DNA from: Phycomyces blakesleeanus NRRL 1555(-)
Lineage: Eukaryota > Mucoromycota > Mucoromycetes > Mucorales > Phycomycetaceae
DNA length: 64,000 bases
Direction: 5' to 3'
NCBI RefSeq assembly: GCF_001638985.1
Contig: NW_017265159.1
Coordinates: 186,001 to 250,000, forward strand
Shown here: positions 49,776-64,000 of the stretch, in pieces
How positions within the stretch are numbered: position 1 is the first letter of the stretch
Layout: each line of letters begins with the position of its first letter
The notes under the pieces: model-generated
The model's input: the letters and a program-made list of their open reading frames with translations, nothing else
Databases searched by the model: none
Told to the model about the DNA's origin: nothing
Program-made: the position numbers and the translations under genes

Positions 49776-51580
49776 ACTCAGATCATCGAACTCTTGAAGA
49801 AGAGTAGACAAAAGAAAGAAATAAAGAAGAGAAAGAAGAGAAAGAATAGAAATAGAAAACAGAAAATATAAAATATAAAATATAAAGAAAAGAAGGGGGG
49901 GTTGAAAAGAAGCGCGCCTTTTTTTTCTTCTTGTGTGTATATATATGTATATATATATATTTTTCTCACTCATTAATTCACTCTAATCTTTACACTTTCT
50001 ATCTATTCACAAAGTCACAAAAAGAGGCCCGTCAATTAAGCCCACTTCCCCTTTCTCTATGTTTTGTATCTTGAATCATTCGTTATGATTTGTACAAGCA
50101 AGTATTGGATTACTGGCTATGTATTTTATTGTACAGGACAAAATGTGGATTGTATTGGCGATTAAGTAGTGCTGAATTGTGGTATCTGTTCGATTGTGTT
50201 GTTGACCATGACATATTTATCGTTCCACCCGTCCAAGTCTGATGTAGTACACATAATGAGACGGAAGGACAGGGATAAAAGAAGTCGATCTGGTCAGTGA
50301 GACCGAACCCTAGAGATATTTATATGTATTTTATAGACGTTGATTGGATAAACCCTATTTGGTTTTGTTACTATCTATAGGGCATGCTCTCTCCGTAGTG
50401 GTTCGAGGACAAACTAGTCAACCATTAGAAATAATAATAATACTAATGAAATACGGACAGTTTTCTTTCTTGGTTTGGGATCTTTAAACCAAAACAAAGG
50501 GCTCAAGAAAAAAAAGGGGGGAATTAAATAATAAGAAGAGGTTAAAGATACCAGGTAGATATTTTATTTTTAATATATATATAAAAAAAAAAGAAATCAA
50601 GTTTTGACATTTATGCTTTAATAATTTTAAATAAACAATATGGTGACGTCTCTCGATGCCTATTTGATATTTAGATACAAAGTAAGTAAGTAAGTGGGTG
50701 AGGAAATTACCAATAAATAATCTTTCTTAAAAGAAAGAAAGAATAAAAGGGTAAAAGGGTAAAAGGGGGGGAAAGAGTTATCCGGGATTCGGCACAAGAG
50801 TGGGGTAAGAATATCTGTAAATCGAATTTAGTAATATTGTGATTCAAGTCTGTATACAAAACACAAATATTATTATTATTATTTTGGTCGGCTTCTCACC
50901 GTTAATTCCTTCCGCCGTTGGGAACCAAGTGTGTTGAGTAAGAAAGCATTAGATACAAAGAATAATAAGAATATATATATATATAATTGATTGTCACCAG
51001 CTGTATAGAGCATGAGCTATTCTATACATTAATGACTAGTTGAATAAGAGTTTGTGAATATGCAGTATTCAGTCATTAAAAAAGATATGGTATTTTGTTT
51101 TGTTTGTATTGATGTGCTTCCTTGAAACAAACCATACTTTACAGAACACAATTTTAAATGAGATGACATATTATATACATATATAAAAGTCAACAAGAGA
51201 AAGCAAGAAACCCGTCATTTAAACTGTAGCACAATCTCATAATATACTCTCTCTCACACACACAGCGGATATAAGGTTGAGATGAAAACCATCAACTCAG
51301 GAAGATCCTCCAATCAATTTCAGAGATGTGACGTTCTCTACCCCATAATTTGTATCTTTTTTTTATTTATTTATATTTTTATTCGCAAAGGAACAGTTGT
51401 CATGGAAACAAATATATCGTGTAACATTGCTCACCTTCCTTCCTTTCTCATCAACAGTTCATTTCACCCGTGCACCATTCACTTCTGACCTTCCGGACTG
51501 GTGCACAGGGCAATCGCTGTTTGACAATTACCGTTACCCTACTACCTGGCTGGTACGTGCGTATTACGCGATTTATATTA

Positions 51581-51647
<67 letters not shown>

Positions 51648-52250
51648 GTAACAGTTGACTTTAATTGACAATTTATTTGTTCTCGGTTAAAGACGGCAGC
51701 CAAAGCCTAAATAGTAATAACAATTTGGTATGTTTTTGTTTTTTTTTGTCAAGATATTTTGTTTGTGTACAAGGTGAACATATTTTGTGTGTCAAAATTA
51801 AAACATAAAAAAAAGGGCATGGTTTCGCTTAGATATTTAAGAGCAAAAAGAGAAGAAAAAATTGCAAAGATTTCCAAGATACATGTATAACACTTGTTCT
51901 TTTTAAATATTTATTTTATTTATATAAAAAGCTATCAAAATCATAATCAGAATCCCTTTTTTTTTATTATATTTAAAAGCCCTTTATTTTTGCTTTATGG
52001 CTTTATTAATTTATTTTACATTCTATTATGTTCCATTCTATTCTAGTGAATCAATAAATTACAAAATAACTAGAAAGAGAAAGAGAGGGAGGAAGATAAC
52101 GAGCTAAAATGCGCCCTTTTACTCTTTGTATACACAGCTAGAGCTAAAAAAAATCGGCTAAATAAGTACCATAGAATCAAACAAAGAAAACAAAAAGGTT
52201 TTTCCGTCTTCTGCAGAAGCCAAGTTAAAGGAGACACATATATATATACA
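49776..52250. other. 2.5 kb spacer upstream of ECL1 copy A
   Basis: No supported gene. It contains (TA)n runs, AAAGGGTAAAAGGG repeats near 50745-50770, and an (AAT)n array. ORFs at 51282-51658 on the plus strand are weak (one holds LPDWCTGQSLFDNYRYPTTW) and lack domain identity. Confidence 0.5.
51581..51648. repeat. (AAT)n microsatellite
   Basis: About 22 trinucleotide copies, nearly perfect. Confidence 0.9.
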
Positions 52251-52298
52251 TATAGCGTACCTGGGAATTACGGGGTGTGAATCTTGAAGGACATCAGT
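52251..52298 (+). repeat. Left terminal inverted repeat of the Crypton-like element
   Basis: Begins TATAGCGTACCTGGGAAT and ends GGACATCAGT. It matches the reverse complement of 55818-55867 at about 43 of 50 positions. A subterminal hairpin pairs GTGTGAATCT (52275-52284) with AGACTCACAC (52311-52320). Confidence 0.85.
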
Positions 52299-52979
52299 AT
52301 CTGATTCTTGAGACTCACACAAAACTCAGGTATTTTTCGGCGGGTTTTTAAAAATTGGCAGTACTTTTTTGAAAAAAGAAAAGTATTTATCTGTTTCCAT
52401 ATAATTTTCATAAAAATACCATGACGAATACCATGATATATCGCATATCGGACTCATATGAAACGCAAGCTCAGATACATCCAATAAACAACGACTTTTG
52501 ACTTTTGGTTACTTATTATAGTCAATATTTATTTTTATATTTATTTTACATGTTACACTACAATATATTAGGAAGAGAAGTATGAATCCTTAGTGGTTCA
52601 TCTAATAATAAAAAGATATCTTTATTTGCAAGGCATTTGAAGTCTAGGATTGGTTTACCTTTAACAAACAAAGACATTGGTTCCTGACAATGTCTTCTAT
52701 ACTTCCAATACACTATTATACTTGAATGTGATTAGTTCTCTTCATAATGTATTTTTAGTACGATGTACTCTGATAGTTTTCATTAAAAAAAAAGGATATA
52801 AAGAGTACTACAATTAATAGAAAAAGAAACTACGTTTATAACAAACCAAACATTCTCATAAAGAGCTGTAAGTATATCTTGCCATAATTAATACGTTATT
52901 ACTTCAAATTTTCAAAGACTTTATGAATAATGTTGTTGATATATTATACATTATTTTATTTCTATTTATTCAGCCTCAA

Positions 52980-55189
52980 ATGAACAACGGAAACAACACT
53001 ACCGTCAATGATCCAAGTCTTCAGCATATGATGGACGACACATCAGCAATGTACAGTAGCAACCAATTGGTATTAGCTCAAAACCTGGACCAGCGCCCTA
53101 CAAATACGACGAAAGCATATCTTGCAAAGCAAGAAGAATGGAGAGTATGTATAATATAGTTTTCTGTATAAAAAAATATTAAAAGTGTTTTTATACATTT
53201 CAAACAGCAATGGTGTCTCAAGAAAGAATTCGGAGATGGTGAACTTGTGAATGATCAGAAACTAAGCTTTTTCATGATGGATCATGTCATGAATAGAGGA
53301 CGTAAATTAAAGAGGGATGATAACAACTCCCCGATTCCATTAGGCAAAGAATCAATAGCGGCCTATGTCAAGGCAGTAGCCGATATATGTAGCAAGCAGA
53401 AAGCTCTTGGATTGAATCCCAATGGTGTAGCAAGAGGACCACTTGTCCGTGCTTTCCTTGATACCGCAAATAAGGCACGCGCACAGACTGTTAGAAAAAA
53501 CTTCGAAGATCGTGAAAAGAATACACTTAACGATGGATACACCAAGCAAGAATTAGAAAGAATCAGTCAATATTTCATGGAAAAAAACGATACCCGCGCA
53601 TGTCGAGATCGACTTTGCTTTCTTATAAGTCATGCAATGCTATGCCGAAGTCAAACAGTTCTTGGAATGCAATTTGCCGACCTTTTCTCTTTGGAATTAG
53701 ACAACCAAGGCGCCACACAATGCATTGCTCTGGTGGCAACCATGACCTTTGGAAAAACCAATCAACACGGAAAGATTGAGTATGGATCGTCAATCCGTCA
53801 TCGTCAATTTGAAGTCTGTTCCGTCGGTGCATTGGCCATGAGTTTATTCTCAAGATTTCATTATGAGAATGAGCCATTTCCCGACTTTTCTTCCCGTGAA
53901 AAATGGTATGAAACAGCTCTTTTTAAAGGTGACGACCGCTTCAAGCCGATACAATACAAGACGCAGCATAAAATATACCTTGAGGCATTCAAATCAGTTG
54001 GGATCCATACTTCAAAGGTCACCCATGCCAACCGCAAAAGTGCTCTCAATATGATTGCACAAGAGAACGTTTCCGGCGACCAACAACGAATGGTTGGAAG
54101 GTGGGGAACAGACCGTATGGTGGGATGTTATATGTCAACATTGCCTGTGGAAGCAATGAAGGCTTTAGCAGGGTTCTCTGGAAACAGTAGCAACTTCTTT
54201 TTAGCACGAGCAGTGGTTCAACCTTCGGCTTCTCTACAAACAATGGTTTTCCCAAATATCGAATCTTGGAAACAGAAATTTGCAAATGGAGATGTCCAAG
54301 AGGACATAGCTGGCCCAAATTTTTTGGATTTACTTTCGCGACTTCGAGTGGTATTTCTACAGGTACATGTTGTTATTAAAGCACTGTTTGTAATATTTTC
54401 TCTAAGTAATATTTCTTTGCTGCTTTTTTTTAGGACTCTGTTCTTCTGAAAAAGAAATTCCCAGGTTATTATCTTTGGACATGTGCTATCTTCAGCTCAG
54501 AGGAATACAAAAGCTTCGAACAGCAAGTTCTCTCCGCAGTACAGCAAGAAGAAGAGGTGTTCATGAGCAATAACAGGATGGATATGGTTATGCCAGAGAT
54601 GGTAGATAGTGTCAGAGCTGGTTTCGGAACAGTTCACGCCACCATGAATTCGATGCAGTCCATGATATATGCCCACCTCTCTTCACACGCCGCCTCCATT
54701 AATAGATTAAACAACAATTTTACCGATTTTTTTGCTCTCGGATACAATCAATTCAGTAACTCTACAATTGCAACACCATCGAACCTACCTTTACAGCGTA
54801 ACATCATTACATCACAACCTCTACAGCCACCACCCCAAAGTACTACATTACATAGTGCCGTAACATCTCAACAGCCAACACACCCAGAACAGCCGGAACA
54901 GTATACAATGAGCCGAAGAATTTTCTCTGTTACTGATGTATGGAGAGAATATGTTTTCGGCTTTAATGGCAGCCCATCCATTCAATCCTTAGAAAATAAG
55001 TACGGAACTGCATGGAGAAAAGATCGTAAAGAGTCTAGATTTTTTAGTAGAAGAAAAGAGCTGTACGATGCAATTAATGAAAGAGCAGAGTTAGAGAATA
55101 TATCCCCTGAAGAAGCTGCTCAAAGAATGGAGAATGACCGAGTTCAGCTTGGAATTTCTCTAGATAAATATAGAGCTCGATTATCGTAA
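52980..55189 (+). CDS. Crypton-type tyrosine recombinase with GCR1_C domain
   Basis: Exons 52980-53144, 53208-54362 and 54434-55189 are all phase 0 and sum to 691 residues. The start was taken at the ATG just after a CAG acceptor-like site; an upstream 5' exon is possible. Residues ~45-180 look like the N-terminal DNA-binding (SAM-like/Ndc10-type) part. Catalytic tyrosine-recombinase residues are all visible: Arg202 (in CRSQTVLGMQ), His328 and Arg331 (THANRKSALNM), Trp354 (VGRWGTDRM) and Tyr363 (GCYMSTLP). A linker with Gln/Pro/Thr-rich sequence leads to a C-terminal GCR1_C-type domain at about 599-690 (MSRRIFSVTDVWREYVFGF, then YGTAWRKDRKESRFFSRRK). This is the layout of fungal Crypton recombinases, related to Gcr1 and Ndc10/Cbf3b. 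Expected chemistry is cut-and-join through a 3'-phosphotyrosine. No broken frame is seen. Confidence 0.9.
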
Positions 55190-55817
55190 AAGATATAAAA
55201 CTATCTTCATTTAATTATTTTTCTACATAAATACTTCTTATTATATTCAATAAATATGTACTACTTTCACTGTTATATCAAAATATATGTCTTTATTTTA
55301 TGGCTTTCCAGAAAACTGTATGAGTAATAAATCATTACAAATACAAGTAATTCCAATCAATAATCATATATATTAGAGCATTATAAGGTAGGAAAGCTGT
55401 CAAGAAAGGTCCATTCTAGTAGTAGTAGTAGCTAGCCTTGAATTATATAACTTTTAGTCGACATATATTCATGTTAAAATAAAGACATTCATTATGATAA
55501 AAATGTCGAAATCGTCCTCTTTTTATTAACAAATTTGGATTTTTTTTCGGGAAATGAACCTAATTTTTCGAAAAAGGGTATCTCTACGCTCAATCTCATC
55601 GCACCAAAAATAGCGAGAATAAAACTCAGTCAGACTATGGCCCACCAAAAATACCCACTCATTATATTCAAAAGTGAGCAATTTATATAAACAGCATCGA
55701 GTATTTTCTAGTCAATTATGGGTAAGAGTTGTTTAAATAATATAGGACCGGACTAAACACCGGAGCAAATAAAGCCACTCAACGGTATCTTGGCGTGGGG
55801 GGGAGGGGGGAGGGGGA

Positions 55818-55863
55818 ACTGATGTCTTTCAAGCTTCACACCCCCGGTAATCCTCAGGTACAC

Positions 55864-55867
<4 letters not shown>
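55818..55867 (-). repeat. Right terminal inverted repeat of the Crypton-like element
   Basis: Read on the minus strand it begins TATAGTGTACCTGAGGATTA and ends AGACATCAGT. Compared with the left copy it has one-base insertions in the C and G runs and five substitutions. A G-rich tract (GGGGGGGAGGGGGGAGGGGG) lies just inside at about 55797-55816. Confidence 0.85.

Positions 55868-55902
<35 letters not shown>
55863..55902. repeat. (TA)n(TG)n microsatellite
   Basis: An alternating TA run followed by GT steps at the right border of the Crypton-like element. Confidence 0.85.
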
Positions 55903-56004
55903 CTCCTTGAAAACTTTTATAAAGTCTGTTAAATATATATCTCTTTAATAATTTTTAATGTCTTTTATATTTATATACACACATAAGTCTTAAACGGGTT
56001 TTGA

Positions 56005-56476
56005 TTAATGGTTGCCCCATATCCGGCACAGACTGTTTTTATTTTCTTCGTCCAGCAATTTTTTATAAGATGTGAATGAATTACTGTAGTTTGGCGCACT
56101 TGAGAATTCTACTATATGAGACGGTGAAATATCCGGAGTTTGCAATGTATCTCTATCCTCTTCTTCTTCTTCCTCGTCTTCATCTTCTTCCCCAGTGTCT
56201 GATCCAAGCTCTGATTCAGGTACATATGTGTTATTATAATGGCAATTCTTCAAGGGAGGAAGAAAATCACGGAAATCAGAAAAATCATAGCCCAGCAATG
56301 GGTTCTTGTTAAGTGCGTCTTGTTGTAAGCATGTCATTGAACAGTACAGAGATTTCTATAGGTAGAGTTAAGTATACGGGTATATTGAATAATAAGAATA
56401 AAGAAGAAGAAGAAAGACGTACCGAGTCTGGAGAAATTGCTTTATCGCAAGAGGGACACCAGTTGAGATCACACAT
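56005..56476 (-). CDS. ECL1-type small zinc protein, copy B
   Basis: Exons 56423-56476 and 56005-56355 give 134 residues. MCDLNWCPSCDKAISPDS joins to KSLYCSMTCLQQDALNKNPL and GYDFSDF; it has the same Cys spacing and intron position as copy A at 49.4-49.8 kb, so the two are paralogues from a local duplication. The rest differs: a strongly acidic run (GEEDEDEEEEEEDRD) and a C-terminus with LLDEENKNSLCRIWGNH. Expected role as for Ecl1: small zinc-binding regulator of nutrient-stress responses. The conserved part is confined to the first ~50 residues, so the function of the tail is open. Confidence 0.75.
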
Positions 56477-56837
56477 TAGAGTAATAGAGAAGAGGGGAAG
56501 ACCTTTGAAGTTGTGGGGGGAGTTTTGGTTTATTTTTTTATTTTGTTTTATTTTTTGCAGTTTAACTCTCCTGATGCTGTATATTTATATATAATTTTAT
56601 ATATAATTTATATATATATATAAGAGCAGTTAATTTTTTGACAATCGAAATTTTTGGATTGTCGGGCACGAGGGAAATCATCCAATCAGATTCACAAATT
56701 TCTTCAGTTCGATTTGAAAGTGTGATTTATTGAAACCAAAGAGAGAGAGAGAGGGAGAGAGAGAGGGAGAAAGCCAAATAATAGGTAGAAAAAAAACTGG
56801 TGTGCACGTTGTGTACAACACATTCCCCACCCATTTT

Positions 56838-59317
<2,480 letters not shown>

Positions 59318-60667
59318 AGTTGACGTATGTTCTTTAAAGAAAGACAGCCAAACGCGTTGTCTCTTTTTTTTTTTTTTTTTTACCCGACGTGCACTGGGGT
59401 TAAGTCTTCTGTTTGTAAAAACACCGACCATATATTGCAGAACTCCGACGGTATCTCTCAAGGAAAATATGTGATCAAAATCCAGGGACTTTTGACCTAT
59501 GTTTTTTTTTTGTTAGAAATAAGTCCAAAAATATGAAGGTAATATATGTGATAGGATAAAATACAATAAATTCAGTGCCTTTAGCTTATATGATTAAAAG
59601 TCAAAGTTATCAATTCAGAAAAGTTAAAGAAGCTTTTTTCTTCTTTATCTTACTCCTCTCTTTTTAGAAATGGTTCGATATCAGTTGTGTTTGACACATT
59701 CAAATATATACATATTTAGTTTAAAAACTATTCTCGACCCTACTATGTTTGAGACTGAAGCTTTTTTTTTTATTCTTACAGTAGAAGGAAGAAGAGATAT
59801 AGCCAAACGATCATTTGTTTTGAGTAGCAATACTTGGTAGTACCTTGAAGGCTTTATGTCAATAGTTGATCGAATTCAATCATAGACAAAAATAAAAGTT
59901 TTTTTTAAAGCATTTTATCCAAATAAATATTGTATCCTTAATTGCAGTCTACTGCCCTTTGATGCTCATACATAAAAACATACAATATATACATATAATA
60001 ACTACTGGTTTAGGAAGAAGAAGAAAAAACAACCAATCTATACATCTGTGTAGACGTACAAATTGAGGGGGATTATTTTTGCTTTTAGTAAAAGAAAATG
60101 TTGCTCGTATATTGTACCAGGGACAATTCCAGACAATACTCACTTTGGGCTATAGAGAAAAGAAAAGTATCAGTAAAGGTGGTTCTATTAAGTTTCTTGT
60201 ACATTTTCATTTTTTTTATTATACTTGCTAAAGAAAATGTATTGATCTGTCAGGCTATATATATATATATTACAACATACATTAATATCCAGCTGTACAA
60301 TAAACAAATCTGAGAGCACACATACATACACAGTAATTGATGCTCTTCAATTAGTAGTAATGTCTTCGTTGTCATTTTGAGGCGAAAACAATGACCCTTG
60401 TTGTTTAATGCATTTGGATATCCATTATGTGCTAACGAATCAAGCATATATATACAATTATGTTTATACGGCCGTGATTTATATTACTCTTACGATTGAC
60501 CACTTGTAACCATGCTCTTGACAAGCTGTACGGTTTTAAACATCGTTGTCCAATGGTGCCCATATTTAAAACAATGCATTCAGAAAATGAAAGGCTGTTT
60601 AAGTCTCATTCTTTGCGTCTATTTACCATAAGAATTTCAAAATCTTCCAAGTAACAATGCCTAAAAG

Positions 60668-60703
<36 letters not shown>

Positions 60704-60824
60704 GAAACCTTTTTATGATTTATTCAAGAGCTTTTCAAATTTAAACAAAATTCACTTGCCTGTCTTTTGGGTGTCAGACTATCCGCTCGTCTTTTACTGC
60801 TATTACTTTTCTTTAAAATAGAGA
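59318..60824. other. 1.5 kb divergent spacer
   Basis: Between the RBBP4-like start and the coiled-coil gene. Short coding-like strings occur on the minus strand near 60360-60570 (SLAHNGYPNALNNKGHCF; MHCFKYGHHWTTMFKTVQ) and may be relics, but nothing is continuous. A (TA)n tract lies at about 60670-60700. Confidence 0.45.
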
Positions 60825-61265
60825 ATGACTATATATTTAGAGACGAATATCAAGTACCAAATCAAAGAACTTCAAGCCCAATTAGCCGCCCGAAACAAAA
60901 GTCTTTCGCACCATCAACTTGTCGTCCGGGAAGCGGAATTGAATATAAATCAATGCGAATCTAGAATGAAGATGTTGAAGACTAAGATTGCGCGACTTCA
61001 CAACTTCCAAAAGACATCGGCTGACCGACAGCTCTGGATCACGGCAAAACAACATACCAAGTTCTACAATGCCCTGTCTACATCAATAGAAGAACAAAAG
61101 AATATCGGAATTGCCAAACAATATTATCAAGACCAGATAAAGAAGTCCGGAAAACAAGCATGTGTAGATCATGCTCACATTACTGGTATAAAGCGTGGAA
61201 TATTCTATCTCAAGAAAGAGCTGTACCGATATCAAAGAGAACCGACACCAACGGACATAGAATAA
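60825..61265 (+). CDS. Small coiled-coil protein, family not recognised
   Basis: A single exon of 146 codons. It is highly charged and mostly helical: heptad-like Leu/Ile spacing from about residue 8 to 60 (IKELQAQLAARNKSL, then MKMLKTKIARLHNF) and again near the C-terminus (IKRGIFYLKKELYRYQ). It has two Cys residues (positions ~44 and 111) and no membrane segment. It could be a small structural or adaptor subunit, but I recognise no family. It has coding-style codon use, unlike the chance ORFs around it. Confidence 0.65.
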   Translation: MTIYLETNIKYQIKELQAQLAARNKSLSHHQLVVREAELNINQCESRMKMLKTKIARLHNFQKTSADRQLWITAKQHTKFYNALSTSIEEQKNIGIAKQYYQDQIKKSGKQACVDHAHITGIKRGIFYLKKELYRYQREPTPTDIE

Positions 61266-61803
61266 CCATTGTCACCAACTTTCTTCTTCTTCTTCTGTCA
61301 TACTATTATTATGATAAAAGAAAAGAAGTAAAACCAAGGCACCTTAATTGCGTCTTTTAGTACTTGGTCTTGAATTAAAGTACCAACAAAATCATCGTAC
61401 AAGTAGATATACCATAATATTCATTTTAAAGAAAGTTTATTCTACTTGTATCATATAGATAGATATACACCAGTTTTCTTTCCCTTTTAATTAATAAATA
61501 AATAAATAGACATATGATTTATTACGATCCAAAGGCTTGTAGATTTTGTTAATATATACGAAAATGAATATGGATACTCTTAGGCACCTATACAAAGCTT
61601 GGTTACGAGTATTTTGTTATTTTTATTTTTATTATTATTATTTAATAGTCATTAAGAAAGGTAATTAATTAGAGATATATAATTTTTTTATTGCAAATAT
61701 TCATTCAATAATGATGATTGGTTTGATTATATAACACATGCGTATATATGTATAAAGGTAGAATTAAACGGGCTATAGCCTCTTATATATATATATATAT
61801 ATA
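61266..61803. other. Convergent 3' spacer
   Basis: Between the coiled-coil gene and the DNA polymerase delta stop. AT-rich, with TTC and TTA repeats and (TA)n at 61782-61803. No gene is seen. Confidence 0.6.
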
Positions 61804-62802
61804 TTACCATTCAAAAGAGAAGCGCTCGATTTGTGCCGAAGCTTTGTCCAAGTCCTTTTGTACCTTTGTACGCATGTAGAAGATAGGACAATCATTATTT
61901 GTGCAAAGCACTTCTCTGTACAAAGACCCCTGACAACGCTGACACTGTGTCCAAAGTCGAGAGAATTTGACTTCAAGATCATTCAAAGGACCCAACTAGC
62001 GTTTCAAAAAAAAACAAAAAGAAATATGTTTCAATTCATTTAGCAACATGCCTATAAAAAATACATAAGATTATCATTACCTGATTAAGATATAGTTCTT
62101 TCAGTTTTGGTTTACAGTCCTGGCAAACTGCTGATTTATCTATACAAGCATTTTTTTAAAATAATAATAATAAGTAAATGTTAGAAGAAAAAGAAAGAAA
62201 TTATATAAAAAAAAGGTTGTTCATCGTCTAATTTACCATCCTTGGGAAGCACTTTTTTACAGCCCATGCAAGTAGCTGATTTCTGGACAAATTTCATCAT
62301 AAAGCCAGTAGTTGGTGTTGCAACATTTACTGCTCTTGTGTGGTCTCCAGTCACTACAAAATGTAATAGTAAGCATCTATATATATTTGTTAAAAAAAAT
62401 CACTTTACATAAAGTCTCTGCTTTATCGCCCAAAATAGGCTCAAAGATTCTCATCAACGGTTTTGAAAGCTGGTTTTCTAGATAGTATTTTGTGTCGACC
62501 GGAATGTTGTTCTCTAGTACATAAAGAGGATCCTCAGAACGTTCATAGGCCGGTGTCTTTTTGGTTCCTTTAGTCATCACATATGCAACACGATCTCCCA
62601 ATCCTGGAGCGGAACCAGGATCACGAATCTTCATTCGTTTTGCCAATTCAGAATGTGCTTGTTTGTTTGCGTAATCTGTTTTACTTAATGCCTTTGTGAT
62701 AACAAGTTGTGATAAATCAATTCTGTTTTGCAAAAGATCAGCAATTGTGTGCTTGACAAACCTAAAAAAAAGGTTTAAAAGGTGTTAGATAATTTTACAA
62801 CG

Positions 62803-62833
<31 letters not shown>

Positions 62834-63567
62834 GATAGAAACATACTCTTGGGCTCCTTGAACATCTCTTTCAATCAACATTTTATCAAGACTTTTTTGA
62901 ATAACACTTGACACAAGGCGACAATTGTCACGACGGACAGTCTACAGCCGTGATTAGATTAGCTTACGATCCAATACACCTTTACATCGATATTAATGAT
63001 AATACTAATACCAACCTCGATACCCTTGGCATCCAATTTGTCGTATTTGTCAGGGTTTGTCCAATAAAGACCAGCATATCGTTTTTTACTGATTAACAAG
63101 TATGGGAAATAAACCTTTTCGAAATCAAGATTAATGGGTCTTTCAAACTCCATTGTCACTAGCTTTGCTGCCTTTTGTCCTATAAAAACAAATCATGTAA
63201 GATATATATATAAACTTATGTGTGTTGAACGTCTACGATATTTACCCAAATCCATAGCTTCTTTAAGATTATCGCAACCAAATTTAATCATTACTGAATC
63301 AGTATCACCATAGATGACCCTAGCATCATGTTTATATCCATTTTTCACACAAAATACATCTTCTACAGTCTAAAGAAAAGTAATATTAGTTTTAATACCG
63401 CTTTCATAAGAACAAAAAAAAACAAAAACAATTTTTACCTCTTTTGTTTTATGAATCATATCACGACCATAAGCAGTGACACTGGATGAAATTTGCAGAC
63501 ACGGCAGTTTTCCAACCGTTGCACCTGTAAAACCATATACAGAATTTGCACTGATCTAAAAGCACAC

Positions 63568-63611
<44 letters not shown>

Positions 63612-64000
63612 TATATTGGTTTAGTATTTATAAAATGGTACTTAAAAATGACATTTTACCTTGAGAGCAAGTTGTCGACCATCTAATACAGCACGCTTAA
63701 ACGGATCTGTTTCCTTTTTAAGGTCTGTCTTGGCTCTTTTACGAGCTGCTAAAAGGTCAGTCAAAATTTCGGGAAGCAGGCCCGAACGCCGAGAAGCTTT
63801 TACAAACAAATCTACAAGAAAAAAAAAGAATATAAGTAACATGTCGTAATATACTTGCATTAAAAGAAGAAGAAGAAGAAGTATTTACCATTGTTGGGTG
63901 TAACAATATAATCTACATCCTTTACCAGTCCAAACTTGCGAACGGTTGCTACGGACAAAAGAGTTGTGTAACACAAGTTGTGAGCTTGCATGATAGAGGG
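61804..64000 (-). CDS. POL3: DNA polymerase delta catalytic subunit, 3' part (5' end outside window)
   Basis: The gene enters from the right edge and ends at 61804. Exons run in the order of family-B polymerase: [15 protein letters not shown] (motif A region) at the window edge, then [38 protein letters not shown] (motif B region), [14 protein letters not shown] (motif C with the catalytic Asp pair), and [21 protein letters not shown], typical of delta. [19 protein letters not shown] and [10 protein letters not shown] follow. The C-terminus holds two Cys clusters: CysA near 62230-62300 and CysB in the last exons ([19 protein letters not shown]). CysB binds a 4Fe-4S cluster in yeast Pol3. The last exon ends IERFSFEW. 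Introns are short and numerous. It synthesises the lagging strand and acts in repair. Confidence 0.95.
63566..63606. repeat. (CA)n microsatellite in a POL3 intron
   Basis: A dinucleotide run of about 20 copies inside an intron. Confidence 0.9.

Larger units (their letters stand above)
52251..55867 (+). mobile_element. TIR-bounded Crypton-like tyrosine recombinase element
   Basis: A 3.6 kb unit consists of a 48-bp left repeat, about 680 bp of leader, one spliced recombinase gene, about 630 bp of trailer and a 50-bp right repeat in inverted orientation. Both ends abut (TA)n sequence (CATATAG on the left, CTATATA on the right), so any target duplication made of TA steps cannot be told from the flanks. 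Cryptons as usually described use a tyrosine recombinase and lack long inverted repeats; here both features occur together. The coding frame is intact, so it may be young or still active. It lies between two ECL1-like genes. Confidence 0.8.

Noticed and set aside
51282..51658. Overlapping plus-strand ORFs near the AAT repeat
   Set aside because: Short, no domain, and one ends in a microsatellite-encoded Asn run.

Overview
The window is nuclear DNA of an early-diverging fungus, most likely Mucoromycota (Mucorales-like). It is very AT-rich. Genes are interrupted by short introns of about 50-100 nt with GTAAGT-type donors and TAG/CAG acceptors. Spacers are full of (TA)n and other microsatellites. 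The gene set is fungal: a KRE2/MNT1-type mannosyltransferase (GT15), a SUR7-like membrane protein, ECL1-type small zinc proteins and a GCR1_C-domain recombinase. It also includes genes kept in early-diverging fungi, namely Tudor-SN, a class C (GABA-B-like) GPCR and an HSPA12-like Hsp70. No prokaryotic operon structure is present. Exon limits below were read by eye from splice motifs and reading phase.

Layout. 1-8.9 kb is a gene desert with decayed minus-strand coding relics (about 2.4-4.5 kb). 9.0-17.8 kb holds an orphan multispan membrane protein (+), a GT15 mannosyltransferase (-), a 211-residue orphan (-) and a Cdc4-like F-box/WD40 protein (-). 20.2-22.1 kb holds a Nup53/NUP35-type nucleoporin (+) with a small overlapping minus-strand ORF. 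24.6-25.7 kb is a GC-richer island with an LSU-rRNA-like structured stretch, a broken minus-strand ORF and a tRNA-like end. 26.3-28.4 kb is an HSPA12-like Hsp70 (-) that carries a homopolymer frameshift. 29.6-36.5 kb holds Tudor-SN (+), SEM1/DSS1 (-) and a SUR7-like protein (+). 36.5-39.7 kb is mostly empty apart from a coding relic.

39.7-49.8 kb holds a ZGPAT-like G-patch protein (+), N-acetylglucosamine-6-phosphate deacetylase (-), a class C GPCR with a PH-like tail (-) and ECL1-like copy A (-). 52.25-55.87 kb is a 3.6 kb mobile element: a Crypton-type tyrosine recombinase bounded by ~50 bp terminal inverted repeats. 56.0-64.0 kb holds ECL1-like copy B (-), an RBBP4/Msi1-type WD40 histone chaperone (-), a small coiled-coil orphan (+) and the 3' part of DNA polymerase delta (-), which runs off the window.

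Most genes are housekeeping and unlinked in function. The most unusual items are the TIR-bounded Crypton-like element between two diverged ECL1 paralogues, the rRNA-like island, and the GPCR with a PH-like C-terminus.
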